From Croceibacterium sp. (GTDB lineage: Bacteria; Pseudomonadota; Alphaproteobacteria; Sphingomonadales; Sphingomonadaceae): a stretch of 44,445 bases of DNA. The notes under the pieces were generated by a model. It searched no databases, was not told the origin of the DNA, and saw only the letters and a list, made by a program, of their open reading frames with translations. This document shows positions 36,931-44,445 of this stretch, in pieces. How positions within the stretch are numbered: the first letter of the stretch is position 1; every line of letters begins with the position of its first letter. Made by a program: the position numbers and the translations under genes. The stretch is taken from positions 1-44,445 of the forward strand of contig JANWHA010000059.1 of NCBI GenBank assembly GCA_025450635.1, in the 5' to 3' direction.

Positions 36931-39900
36931 ATGGCTTTCGCCCCTTTTGTGCCGCTGCGCGTGCTCTCCAGCTATTCGATGCTCGAAGGGGCCATCGATC
37001 CCAAGGCGATCGCCCGCCTGGCGAAGCAACGCGGCTTCCCCGCCATCGCCATTTGCGACCGCAACGGGCTTTACGGGGCGATGGCTTTTGCCAAGGCGTG
37101 CAAGGAAGACGGCATTCAGCCGATCGCCGGGGCGTTGCTGGGCGTCGCGCGACCTGGCTCGGAAATCGTCGACTACGTGCCGCTTTACGTGCAGGACGAA
37201 GCGGGGTGGAACAATTTGTGCCATCTCGTCAGCCGCGCGCATCTCGAACGGCCGCTCGAGCTTGAACCCCATGTCGGCCTCGGCGATCTCGCGGACCATA
37301 CGGACGGGTTGATCGCGCTGACCGGCGCGTCCGAAGGCGCCGTGACCCGGTTCATGGCCGATGCCAAGCCCCAGAGGGCACGGGAAATGGCCGACCGGCT
37401 TGCCGAGCTGTTTCCCGGCCGCCTGTATGTCGAACTGGCGCGGCGCGGAAATGCCATCGAGGAGGCCGCCGAGTCGGGCCTGATCGAACTCGCTTATGCC
37501 GCGGGCTTGCCGCTCGTCGCGACCAATCCCGCCAACTTTGCCGAGCCGCATATGCACGCGGCGCACGATGCGATGCTGTGCATCGCCAACTCGACCCATA
37601 TCGACAGCGCCGAGCGCCCGCGCTCGAACCCCGAGGCCTGGGTCAAGTCGGCGCCGATGATGGAAGAGTTGTTCGCCGACCTGCCCGAGACGACCGCGAA
37701 CACGCTGGTGGTCGCCCAGCGTTGCGCCTTCGCGCCGCCCAAGCGCAAGCCGCTCCTGCCCAGCCTGGCGGGCGACAGGGAAGGCGAGGCGCGAATGCTG
37801 GCGGAAGATGCGCGCGCCGGCCTGGCGGCGCGGCTGAACCGCTACGAATTGAGCGCCGATGAGCACCAGGCCTACCTGGACCGCCTCGAGTACGAGATCG
37901 ATGTGATCAACCGGATGGGCTATGCCGGTTACTTCCTGATCGTCGCCGACTTCATCAAGTGGGCCAAGGCGCATGACATTCCGGTCGGGCCGGGACGAGG
38001 CTCGGGCGCCGGTTCGCTGGTGGCCTGGTCGCTCACCATCACCGACCTCGACCCGATCCGCCTCAACCTGATCTTCGAGCGCTTCCTCAACCCCGAGCGC
38101 GTGTCGATGCCGGATTTCGACATCGACTTCTGCGAAACCCGCCGCGGCGAGGTGATCCGTTACGTGCAGGAGCGCTATGGCCACGACAAGGTCGCGCAGA
38201 TCATCACCTTCGGCAAGCTGAAGGCCCGCGCGGTGCTGCGCGACACCGGGCGCATCCTGCAGATGAGCTACGGCCACGTCGATCGGCTGTGCAAGATGGT
38301 GCCGAACCACCCGACCGACCCGTGGACCCTGCCGCGCACGCTCAACGGAGTGAGCGAGTTCAAGCGCGAATATGACAACGACGATGAAGTGAAGCGGCTG
38401 GTCGACCTGGCGATGCAGCTCGAAGGGTTCCCGCGCAACAGCTCGACCCATGCCGCCGGAGTGGTCATCGGCGACCGCCCACTGTCGCAGCTGGCGCCGC
38501 TGTACCGCGATCCTCGCTCGGACATGCCGGTCACCCAGTTCGACATGAAGCAGGTTGAGGACACCGGGCTGATCAAGTTCGACTTCCTCGGCCTCAAGAC
38601 GCTGTCGGTGATCAAGCGGGCGGTCGACCTGCTGGCCAGGCGCGGCATCGCCGTCGACATCGCCGGCATCCCGCTCGACCATGCCGAGGTTTACGCGCTG
38701 CTCAAGCGCGGCGACACGGTCGGCGTGTTCCAGCTGGAATCCGAAGGCATGCGGCGCACGCTGGCGGCGGTGAAGCCGACGCGGTTCGAAGACGTGATCG
38801 CGCTCGTCGCGCTTTACCGGCCCGGCCCGATGGACGACATCCCGGCATTCGGCGCGCGCAAGAACGGTCTCGAGCCGATCGTCTATCCGCATCCCAAGCT
38901 GGCGGACATCCTCGGCGAGACGTACGGCATTTTCATCTACCAGGAGCAGGTGATGCAGGCGGCGCAGCACCTCGCCGGCTATTCCCTCGGCGAGGCCGAC
39001 GTCTTGCGATACGCGATGGGCAAGAAGATCCAGTCCATGCTTGACGCCCAGCGCGCCAAATTCGTCGACGGATGCGGCAAGCATTCCGGCATCGAGCCGG
39101 ACAAGGCCAATGAGCTGTTTGACCGGATCGCGAAGTTCGCGGGATACGGCTTCAACAAGTGTCACTCGGCGCCTTACGCGCTGCTCGCCTACCAGACCGC
39201 GTGGCTGAAGACGCACTATCCGGAGGAGTTCTACGCCGCTTCGATGTGCTTCGACATGCACCAGTCCGACAAGCTGGCGGTGTTTGTCGACGACATGCGG
39301 CGCAGCGGCATCGCGCTGCTGGGCCCAAACATCAATCGCAGCGAGGCGGAGTTCGCCGTCGAGCCGACCGAGGAAGGGCAGGCGGTGCGCTACGCGCTCG
39401 CCGGCATCCGCAACGTCGGTGAGAAGGCGATGGAGCAGGTCGTCGCGGAGCGCCAGCGGGGCGGGCCGTTCGAGAACCTGGAAGACGTATTTCGGCGGAT
39501 GCCGCAAGGCGCGATGAACCGGCGCCAGTTGGAGGGGCTGGCCAGTGCGGGCGCGTTCGATTGTCTCGAGCCGAACCGGGCCAAGGTGCTCGCCAACGCC
39601 GACTTGCTGCTGTCGGTGGCCGAGGCCGCGGTGCGCGAGAGGGCGAGCGGGCAGCACGGGTTGTTCGGCGGTGAGCAGCACGATCAGCCTTCGCTGCGGC
39701 TCGCCGACGCCGAGCCGTGGACCCGCGCCGAGCAGATGGCGGCCGAGCGCGAGAACTTCGGGTTCTATTTCGCCGCGCATCCGGTCGAGCAATTTCGGGC
39801 CGTGGCCAGCGCCAACGGCGCGCGCTCCTACGCCTCGCTGATGGAGGCCGGCGTGCCCGGGGGCGGCCGCCAGGCCGCGGTGATGGCGGCGATGGTCGAG

Positions 39901-40398
39901 GGCGTCAGCAAGGGCCGCACCCGGCGCGGCGGGGAGTTCATCCGCGCCGACTTCTCCGATACCTCGGGCCAGTTCAGCGCCGCCTGCTTCGAAGAGAGCC
40001 TGGTCGAGAGCTTCCAGCGCTGGGCGAGCGACAGCACATGCGTGTTGCTCAATGTCGAGCTCGATGCGCCGAGCCCCGACGAACCGCCGCGAGTCACCGT
40101 GCGCGGGGCGCGGCCGCTGGCAGAGGTGCGGAACAACGCGCGCATGCTCCTGACGCTCGACGTGCGGACGGCCGAGGCACTGCAGGAGCTGCGCATGGCG
40201 CTCGATATGGGCGAACCGGGCAGAGGCGAAGTCCTCGCGCGGCTGCGGATAAATGACGGCGGTGAGCCGCTCGTCCGCCTCGGCCGCGATTTCGACCTCG
40301 ACGGCGAACTGGCCGAACGGCTGGCGCACATCGACGGGCTGGCCAACATTTCTCTGACGACGCGGCGCGGTCCGGCGCACTTGAAGCTCGTCGCGTAA
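36931..40398 (+). CDS. dnaE: DNA polymerase III alpha subunit (replicative, DnaE1)
   Basis: The catalytic subunit of the replicative polymerase. The 1155-residue protein has an N-terminal PHP domain (SSYSMLEGAIDPKAIARLAK, AIAICDRNGLYGAMAF), in which the usual metal-binding His of RVHSxYS is Leu (RVLSSYS), suggesting no PHP exonuclease activity. The polymerase core has PVGPGRGSGAGSLVAW and PDFDIDFCETRRGEV near residue 393 with catalytic Asp residues, GFGFNKCHS-like FAGYGFNKCHSAPYALLAYQ, and DVFRRMPQGAMNRRQLE (helix-hairpin-helix region). The C-terminal OB-fold and tau-binding parts are present. The length fits DnaE1 rather than the shorter error-prone DnaE2. Confidence 0.96.
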   Translation: MAFAPFVPLRVLSSYSMLEGAIDPKAIARLAKQRGFPAIAICDRNGLYGAMAFAKACKEDGIQPIAGALLGVARPGSEIVDYVPLYVQDEAGWNNLCHLVSRAHLERPLELEPHVGLGDLADHTDGLIALTGASEGAVTRFMADAKPQRAREMADRLAELFPGRLYVELARRGNAIEEAAESGLIELAYAAGLPLVATNPANFAEPHMHAAHDAMLCIANSTHIDSAERPRSNPEAWVKSAPMMEELFADLPETTANTLVVAQRCAFAPPKRKPLLPSLAGDREGEARMLAEDARAGLAARLNRYELSADEHQAYLDRLEYEIDVINRMGYAGYFLIVADFIKWAKAHDIPVGPGRGSGAGSLVAWSLTITDLDPIRLNLIFERFLNPERVSMPDFDIDFCETRRGEVIRYVQERYGHDKVAQIITFGKLKARAVLRDTGRILQMSYGHVDRLCKMVPNHPTDPWTLPRTLNGVSEFKREYDNDDEVKRLVDLAMQLEGFPRNSSTHAAGVVIGDRPLSQLAPLYRDPRSDMPVTQFDMKQVEDTGLIKFDFLGLKTLSVIKRAVDLLARRGIAVDIAGIPLDHAEVYALLKRGDTVGVFQLESEGMRRTLAAVKPTRFEDVIALVALYRPGPMDDIPAFGARKNGLEPIVYPHPKLADILGETYGIFIYQEQVMQAAQHLAGYSLGEADVLRYAMGKKIQSMLDAQRAKFVDGCGKHSGIEPDKANELFDRIAKFAGYGFNKCHSAPYALLAYQTAWLKTHYPEEFYAASMCFDMHQSDKLAVFVDDMRRSGIALLGPNINRSEAEFAVEPTEEGQAVRYALAGIRNVGEKAMEQVVAERQRGGPFENLEDVFRRMPQGAMNRRQLEGLASAGAFDCLEPNRAKVLANADLLLSVAEAAVRERASGQHGLFGGEQHDQPSLRLADAEPWTRAEQMAAERENFGFYFAAHPVEQFRAVASANGARSYASLMEAGVPGGGRQAAVMAAMVEGVSKGRTRRGGEFIRADFSDTSGQFSAACFEESLVESFQRWASDSTCVLLNVELDAPSPDEPPRVTVRGARPLAEVRNNARMLLTLDVRTAEALQELRMALDMGEPGRGEVLARLRINDGGEPLVRLGRDFDLDGELAERLAHIDGLANISLTTRRGPAHLKLVA

Positions 40399-40464
40399 TG
40401 GTACGGGGGTGATCCGAAGTTAACTCGCTTTTGTTAGGCTCGGGTGGCGGAGAGGAAACGAGAC

Positions 40465-40665
40465 ATGTTCGCTTTTCTGAAAGGCGTTCTAGCAGGCGCA
40501 GTCCTGTCCTTCGTGGTCGCCGGGCTGGTTGGCCACACGGGCAGCACTGGCGGCATTCTCAACGTGTTTCATTTCATGGTCCACGGGTACAGGTTTTACT
40601 GGTCTTGGGGCGTGTTCGTCGGCGGCGCACTGCTCGGCTGGGTCGTCTTTACGCTGATCGAGTGA
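40465..40665 (+). CDS. Tiny membrane protein of unknown function
   Basis: A 66-residue product with two hydrophobic segments: LKGVLAGAVLSFVVAGLVG at the N-terminus and WGVFVGGALLGWVVFTLIE at the C-terminus. A hydrophilic turn with aromatic residues (HFMVHGYRFYWS) joins them. GGAGAGG lies eight or nine bases before ATG 40465; the track start is a GTG at 40444 overlapping that site, so I prefer the ATG. TGTTAGGCT (40432-40440) lies 25 bases upstream and may be a -10 element. It follows dnaE but appears separately initiated. No family recognised. Confidence 0.65.
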   Translation: MFAFLKGVLAGAVLSFVVAGLVGHTGSTGGILNVFHFMVHGYRFYWSWGVFVGGALLGWVVFTLIE

Positions 40666-40683
40666 CGCGGGCCGGCTGGTAGT

Positions 40684-40716
40684 GGTGGCAGCCCGCCCCA
40701 ATGCCACCGTCTTCTT
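40684..40716 (+). terminator. Weak terminator candidate after the tiny membrane protein gene
   Basis: GGTGGCA (40684-40690) pairs with TGCCACC (40702-40708) around an 11-base loop, followed by GTCTTCTT. The T tract is poor. It lies between the convergent tiny-protein and radical SAM genes. Confidence 0.35.
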
Positions 40717-41800
40717 ACAGTAGCCGAAGCTGGCCGCCCGTCTCGGGTGCGCGGAAAGCGCTACAATTCAGCTCGAACCGCTCCTTGCGCAAGCCGGCGC
40801 GCCTGCACGCAAGGCGAAAGCGGGCGCGGAACAGCTCGGCCCACACCCCGGTGGGTTTCATCCGGGTGAAGAAGTCCGGATCGTTATCCCGTCCGCCGCG
40901 GATCGAGCGGACGATGCTCATGACCTTGTCGCCGCGTTCCGGAAAATGGACGGACAGCCATTCGCGGAACAGCGGGGCCACTTCGAACGGCAGGCGCAAC
41001 GGGATCCAGCCGGCGGAGCGGACACCGAGCGCGGCAGCGCGAGCGACGATCGCCTCCATGAACTCGTCGGTGATCGCCGGGATCACCGGAGCTATCGAGC
41101 AGTGCGCGGGTATGCCGGCCTCGGCCAGCCGGCCGAGCGCGGCCAGGCGCTTGAGCGGCGCGGCGGCGCGCGGCTCGAGCTTGCCCGAGAGCCTGGCGTC
41201 GAGCGTGGTGACCGACACGGCCACGGCCACCAGGTTGAGTTTGGCCAGCTCGCCGAGCAGGTCGAGATCGCGCAGCACGCGGTCCGACTTGGTGGTGATG
41301 GTCACCGGATGGCGCGCTTCGAGGCATACTTCGAGCACCTGGCGGGTGATCCGATAGCGCTGCTCGATCGGCTGGTAGGGATCGGTGTTGGTCCCCATCG
41401 CGATCGGCCGCGGCTTGTACTTCGGCCTCGCGAGCGTCTCGCGCAGCAGCCGCGCCGCGTCGGGCTTGGCGAACAACTTGGTTTCGAAATCGAGCCCAGG
41501 CGAGAGGTCGTGGTACGCGTGCGTCGGCCGGGCAAAACAGTAGACGCAGCCATGCTCGCAGCCGCGGTAGGCGTTGACCGAGCGGTCGAAACCGATGTCG
41601 GGCGAGGTATTGAAGGTGAGGATCGTCTTCGGGTGCTCTTCGGTGACGGTTGTCCGCAGCTTCGGCGGTTCTCCGTCGAGCAAGGCGACGTGGTCGCGCC
41701 AATCGCCATCGGCCTCTCGCGTCGCCAGCCCGAAGCGCACCGGCACCGCGCCCGATTGCGCCCCGCGGCCGTGCACGAGAGGGTCCTTTCGGCGCTCCAT
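40715..41800 (-). CDS. PA0069-family radical SAM protein
   Basis: A 361-residue radical SAM enzyme with the cluster motif C-x3-C-x2-C in RGCEHGCVYCFARPTH, binding a 4Fe-4S cluster and SAM. The long conserved segments GTNTDPYQPIEQRYRITR and ITTKSDRVLRDLDLL place it in the family named for PA0069 and related to spore photoproduct lyase-like proteins. The substrate is unknown. I chose ATG 41800, giving MERRKDPLVHGRGAQS, the family N-terminus; the track start adds 21 residues. An extra Cys near the C-terminus (ELNCSAFR) could matter. It is transcribed alone or with the cytochrome gene 76 bases upstream. Confidence 0.88.
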   Translation of the reverse strand: MERRKDPLVHGRGAQSGAVPVRFGLATREADGDWRDHVALLDGEPPKLRTTVTEEHPKTILTFNTSPDIGFDRSVNAYRGCEHGCVYCFARPTHAYHDLSPGLDFETKLFAKPDAARLLRETLARPKYKPRPIAMGTNTDPYQPIEQRYRITRQVLEVCLEARHPVTITTKSDRVLRDLDLLGELAKLNLVAVAVSVTTLDARLSGKLEPRAAAPLKRLAALGRLAEAGIPAHCSIAPVIPAITDEFMEAIVARAAALGVRSAGWIPLRLPFEVAPLFREWLSVHFPERGDKVMSIVRSIRGGRDNDPDFFTRMKPTGVWAELFRARFRLACRRAGLRKERFELNCSAFRAPETGGQLRLL

Positions 41801-41876
41801 GGGTGGAACATAGAGAGAACGAATGAGAGTCGCAATGGCCGGTTCGCTGGCGCTGAAGCGCAACGCCGGCGTAGTT

Positions 41877-42419
41877 TCAGCCGCCGGCGGGGCTCGGGTC
41901 CTGGTTCTTCACTTGCTGCCAGATAGCTTCTGGACCGGCGGGAAGCTTGTCCATGTGCTTGAGGAAAAGCGCGATGGTCCAGATTTGCCGGTCGTTGAGC
42001 GTCGATGCCCAGGATGGCATGCCGGTGAGGCGAATGCCGTGCTTGATCTTCCAGTACGACACGCCTTCCGGATCGTCTTCAACGCCCTCCGTGGCGAATT
42101 GCGGCGGTGCGGGGTAGAGGCCCTTGGCGATGGCCGAAGCCGCGGGCTCGCCGGCCGACGTGCCGTGGCATATCGCACAGTGCTGTCCGTAAAGCTTGAC
42201 GCCTTCGCTCAGGTTGGCGTCGTTCAGCGCGACCGGGTTTGGCCCTTTAGGCGCGTCTTTCTGCAGCGTCGCACCCAATGAAGTGTTGGCCGCCCAAAGC
42301 TCCAGGCCCCCCGGAGTGGCGTCGGCGTTGGCCGGGATCAGGCCGCTTTTCAGCAATACGAAACCGGCGACAAGCGCAACGACGATGACGGTGACGACGC
42401 CAGCGATGAAACCGCGCAT
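41877..42419 (-). CDS. Membrane-anchored mono-heme c-type cytochrome
   Basis: A 180-residue protein with an uncleaved N-terminal anchor or signal (FIAGVVTVIVVALVAGFVLL), then a cytochrome c domain with heme-attachment motif CAICH at residues 81-85 (C-x2-CH) and a likely axial Met in IRLTGMPSWAS. It would carry electrons in the periplasm. The arrangement resembles small cytochromes c associated with terminal oxidases or copper enzymes, but no oxidase gene is nearby. Its ATG is at 42419. The upstream 284-base gap to the kinase gene holds its promoter. Partner unknown. Confidence 0.87.
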   Translation of the reverse strand: MRGFIAGVVTVIVVALVAGFVLLKSGLIPANADATPGGLELWAANTSLGATLQKDAPKGPNPVALNDANLSEGVKLYGQHCAICHGTSAGEPAASAIAKGLYPAPPQFATEGVEDDPEGVSYWKIKHGIRLTGMPSWASTLNDRQIWTIALFLKHMDKLPAGPEAIWQQVKNQDPSPAGG

Positions 42420-42703
42420 TTTATCGATGCTCCGTGTTGCACTCCGTCGGCCCGCGCCCAGCAGCTCTACACGCTTTGCAGGACGATCGGTTCCAGGAGA
42501 GACGCCAGAGGCTTACTCCCGCAGCTGCTCGCCGAGGACGACGCCGAGTGCCTTTGTCGCTCGATTTCGGCATCCAGCCGGCCTCGCCGGTGACCTCGAG
42601 CTCGCTCTCGGCGATGCGGTTCGCGAGCAAGTGGCCCATCAACCTGGAGGATTTCCTTGAGGTCGGTGCGCTCGGTTTCCGCCAGCACCGCCTCGACGGG
42701 GCG

Positions 42704-43786
42704 CTAGAGCCTGGCGGTAAGGGTGCAGCGCAGGCCGGCGGGTTCAAAGTCGAGCTCCAGCGTTCCGCCCAGATCGCCGACCAGTTGCTGCAACAGCCTG
42801 CTGCCGAAGCCCTTCGTCGCGGGTGGGAGAACTGGCGGGCCGCCGCTTTCTTCCCAGCGAAGTTGCAGTTCGCCCGCGTCGACTTTCCAATGGACGCCGA
42901 CTTGGCCTTGGGGACACGACAACGCGCCATATTTGGTGGCGTTCGTCGCCAGCTCGTGCAGCGCCAGCGAGAGCGCCAGGACGTGCCTGGAGTGGAGGTC
43001 GACCGGTGGGCCGGATATCTCGACCTGCCCTTCCGGGAAGGCTTCGAGCGCGCGGGCCACCACATCGGTCAAACAGGCGCCTGTCCAGCTCCGCGCGGTC
43101 AACAGATCGTGCGCCTTGGCCATCGACATGATGCGCTTTTCCAGCGCGTCCCGTGCAGTCGGGAGATCGCGGGCGCTTCGCAAGGTCTGGGCCGTGATCG
43201 CGTGGACCGTCGCGAGCGTATTCTTGACCCGGTGGTTGAGCTCGTCGAGCAGCATCCGCTGGAAGTCCTCGGCCTTCTTGCGCTCGGTCAGGTCGCGGCT
43301 GGCCCCGGCGATGGCCACAGCCTTCCGGTCAGGGCCCTCTCCTTCGAACTCGACGAGACCCCACGCGCTCAGCCAACGCCACGTGCCGTCGGGCTGCTTG
43401 ACGCGGTACTCGACGTCGTAGCGGCCATCCCCATCCGGATCGAGCGCCTTGGCCACGCGCGACCACATCAGCTCCATGTCGTCGGCATGGAACTTGGTCT
43501 TCACCCCATCTTCGTCGTGCAGGAACCGCGCTTCGGCGAGGCCATAGAGACGCTGGGCATTGTCGTCGTAGATGCAGATGTTGTCGGCGATGGTATAGCG
43601 CCACGTACCCATCTGCGAAGCCGTCATCGCCAGATCGAAGGCGCGTTGCTGGCGCTCCAGCGCCTCGCGCAGGGCGGTTTCGCTCGTTGCTTCGCGGACC
43701 GCGCGGCGGGCATCGGCGATCGTCGCGTCGCCCCCGGGCGGCGAGGTTTCGTCGAAGCTTGCGAAGAACAGGTCGTCGCTTTCCAT
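42704..43786 (-). CDS. Soluble PAS-containing HWE-family sensor histidine kinase
   Basis: A 360-residue cytoplasmic kinase without transmembrane segments. Residues about 45-170 form a PAS/PAC sensor (LAMTASQMGTWRYTIADNI ending ASRDLTERKKAED). The phospho-acceptor is H185 in LLDELNHRVKNTLATVHAI. The ATP-binding part has ALHELATNATKYGAL and LRWEESGGPPV, the diagnostic W-x-E of the HWE family, then GFGSRLL. HWE kinases often act in light, oxygen or general stress signalling. No response regulator gene is adjacent, so it is an orphan. I chose ATG 43786; the track start is a GTG six codons upstream, which is also possible. Confidence 0.88.
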   Translation of the reverse strand: MESDDLFFASFDETSPPGGDATIADARRAVREATSETALREALERQQRAFDLAMTASQMGTWRYTIADNICIYDDNAQRLYGLAEARFLHDEDGVKTKFHADDMELMWSRVAKALDPDGDGRYDVEYRVKQPDGTWRWLSAWGLVEFEGEGPDRKAVAIAGASRDLTERKKAEDFQRMLLDELNHRVKNTLATVHAITAQTLRSARDLPTARDALEKRIMSMAKAHDLLTARSWTGACLTDVVARALEAFPEGQVEISGPPVDLHSRHVLALSLALHELATNATKYGALSCPQGQVGVHWKVDAGELQLRWEESGGPPVLPPATKGFGSRLLQQLVGDLGGTLELDFEPAGLRCTLTARL

Positions 43787-43900
43787 CAGGCCTTTCCGTG
43801 CCACGTCCGGCCAGGTAACCGCCCGGCGGTCGGAAGCCCGTTATTAGACGCTTTGCGCGGAAAACTCACCTGAAGAATGTCTTGCGCGAAGCTGCGCCGC

Positions 43901-44428
43901 CTACTTCTCGCGCAGGCGCGGCATCAGTTCGACGAAGTTGCACGGCCGATTGCGACTGTCGAGCTGCTCGGCGAGGATCTTGTCCCAGCCATCCTTCACC
44001 GCGCCATTCGAGCCGGGCAGGGCGAAGATGTAAGTGCCCTCGCAGACTACCGCCATCGCCCGGCTCTGTACCGTGCTGGTGCCGATCGTCTGAAAGCTTA
44101 TCCACCGGAACAACTCGCCGAAGCCGGGGATTTCCCTCGCCTTCAGCCGCCGCAACGCCTCCGGCGTGACGTCGCGGCCGGTGAGGCCGGTGCCGCCGGT
44201 CGAGACCACGGCGTCCACTTCGGGATCGTCCACCCAGCTGATCAGGTGGCGGTAAATGGCCTCGGCGTCGTCCTTCTCGATCAAGCGCTGGACGAGGTGG
44301 TGCCCGGCCAGGGTGATTCGCTCGGCGAGCAGATCGCCCGAAGTGTCCTCCTCCGGTCCGCGAGTGTCGGACACGGTCATCAGGGCGATGTTGAGGGGCG
44401 AAAACGGGCGTTCCGGGTCGATCGCCAT
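43901..44428 (-). CDS. moaB: Molybdenum cofactor biosynthesis protein MoaB
   Basis: A 175-residue MogA/MoaB-fold protein thought to adenylylate molybdopterin before molybdenum insertion. Seen are ALMTVSDTRGPEEDTSGDLL, DAVVSTGGTGLTGRDVTPEAL (the conserved GGTG phosphate loop), SRAMAVVCEGTYIFALPGSN and the C-terminal FVELMPRLREK. Length and start match MoaB. The ATG at 44428 is three bases from the window's last visible stop (TGA at 44431-44433 on this strand), so an upstream gene ending ADNN may be co-transcribed, but only 15 bases of it would be inside the window. MoaB lies 21 kb from the MoaD-like gene, so the two are not an operon. Confidence 0.92.
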   Translation of the reverse strand: MAIDPERPFSPLNIALMTVSDTRGPEEDTSGDLLAERITLAGHHLVQRLIEKDDAEAIYRHLISWVDDPEVDAVVSTGGTGLTGRDVTPEALRRLKAREIPGFGELFRWISFQTIGTSTVQSRAMAVVCEGTYIFALPGSNGAVKDGWDKILAEQLDSRNRPCNFVELMPRLREK

Positions 44429-44445
44429 GGTCAGTTGTTGTCGGC

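Noticed and set aside
36889-40380. 1163-residue ORF antisense to dnaE
   Set aside because: Same shadow effect; no recognisable domain, and the dnaE motifs are complete on the other strand.

Overview
The window is a high-GC chromosomal segment from an alphaproteobacterium, most likely a sphingomonad (Sphingomonadales). The evidence is the gene order tsaE-amgK-murU-addB-addA-trxA, the recG/sdhE/mfd neighbourhood, an AddAB rather than RecBCD nuclease, a LolC-type permease starting with TTG next to lolD, an HWE-type sensor kinase, and GC-rich hairpin repeats (CCTCCCCGAG...CTCGGGGAGG) of a kind common between sphingomonad genes. Assignment to order is inference from gene content and was not tested by search.

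Layout. 1-9000 (+): tRNA t6A modification (tsaE), anomeric muropeptide sugar recycling (amgK, murU), double-strand break repair (addB, addA) and thioredoxin. The first three genes, and addB/addA, are joined by 4-base stop/start overlaps. 9126-11161 (-): an inositol-monophosphatase-like enzyme overlapping argJ. 11265-18960 (+): a small exported protein, secA, an SMP-30 family enzyme overlapping an MFS transporter, a small charged protein, an exported methyltransferase-like protein, and a membrane oxidoreductase whose histidine spacing matches NADPH oxidases. 18980-20805: a glycoside hydrolase gene broken by one extra base, lying between an intact tRNA-Asn gene and a degenerate tRNA-like copy. 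20905-24037: nadK diverging from an EAL phosphodiesterase, then an orphan MoaD/ThiS-like carrier encoded next to a BNR-repeat protein. 24143-31180: mfd, sdhE, a small membrane protein, a hemerythrin, and divergent recG. 31225-36127 (+): a TonB-like protein, a class-3-type aldehyde dehydrogenase with its own terminator, lolC-lolD and an exported lipocalin-like protein. 36154-40665: a YIP1 family membrane protein diverging from dnaE, then a tiny membrane protein. 40715-44428 (-): a radical SAM protein, a membrane-anchored cytochrome c, an HWE histidine kinase and moaB at the right edge.

The region is mainly housekeeping: DNA repair and replication (addAB, mfd, recG, dnaE), envelope biogenesis and recycling (amgK, murU, secA, lolCD), cofactor supply (nadK, moaB, sdhE) and arginine synthesis (argJ). 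The accessory material is concentrated at 16.8-24 kb. The most interesting items are the MoaD-like/BNR gene pair, the NOX-like bis-heme oxidoreductase, the tRNA-bracketed broken glycosidase, and a recurring TTGCAA-N16/17-TA promoter pattern.

No CRISPR array, rRNA, phage gene or intact transposase was seen. With the start codons chosen here, no gap between genes exceeds about 300 bases. The largest is 42420-42703, in which no convincing gene was recognised. Most large antisense ORFs in the supplied track are shadows of real genes caused by high GC.
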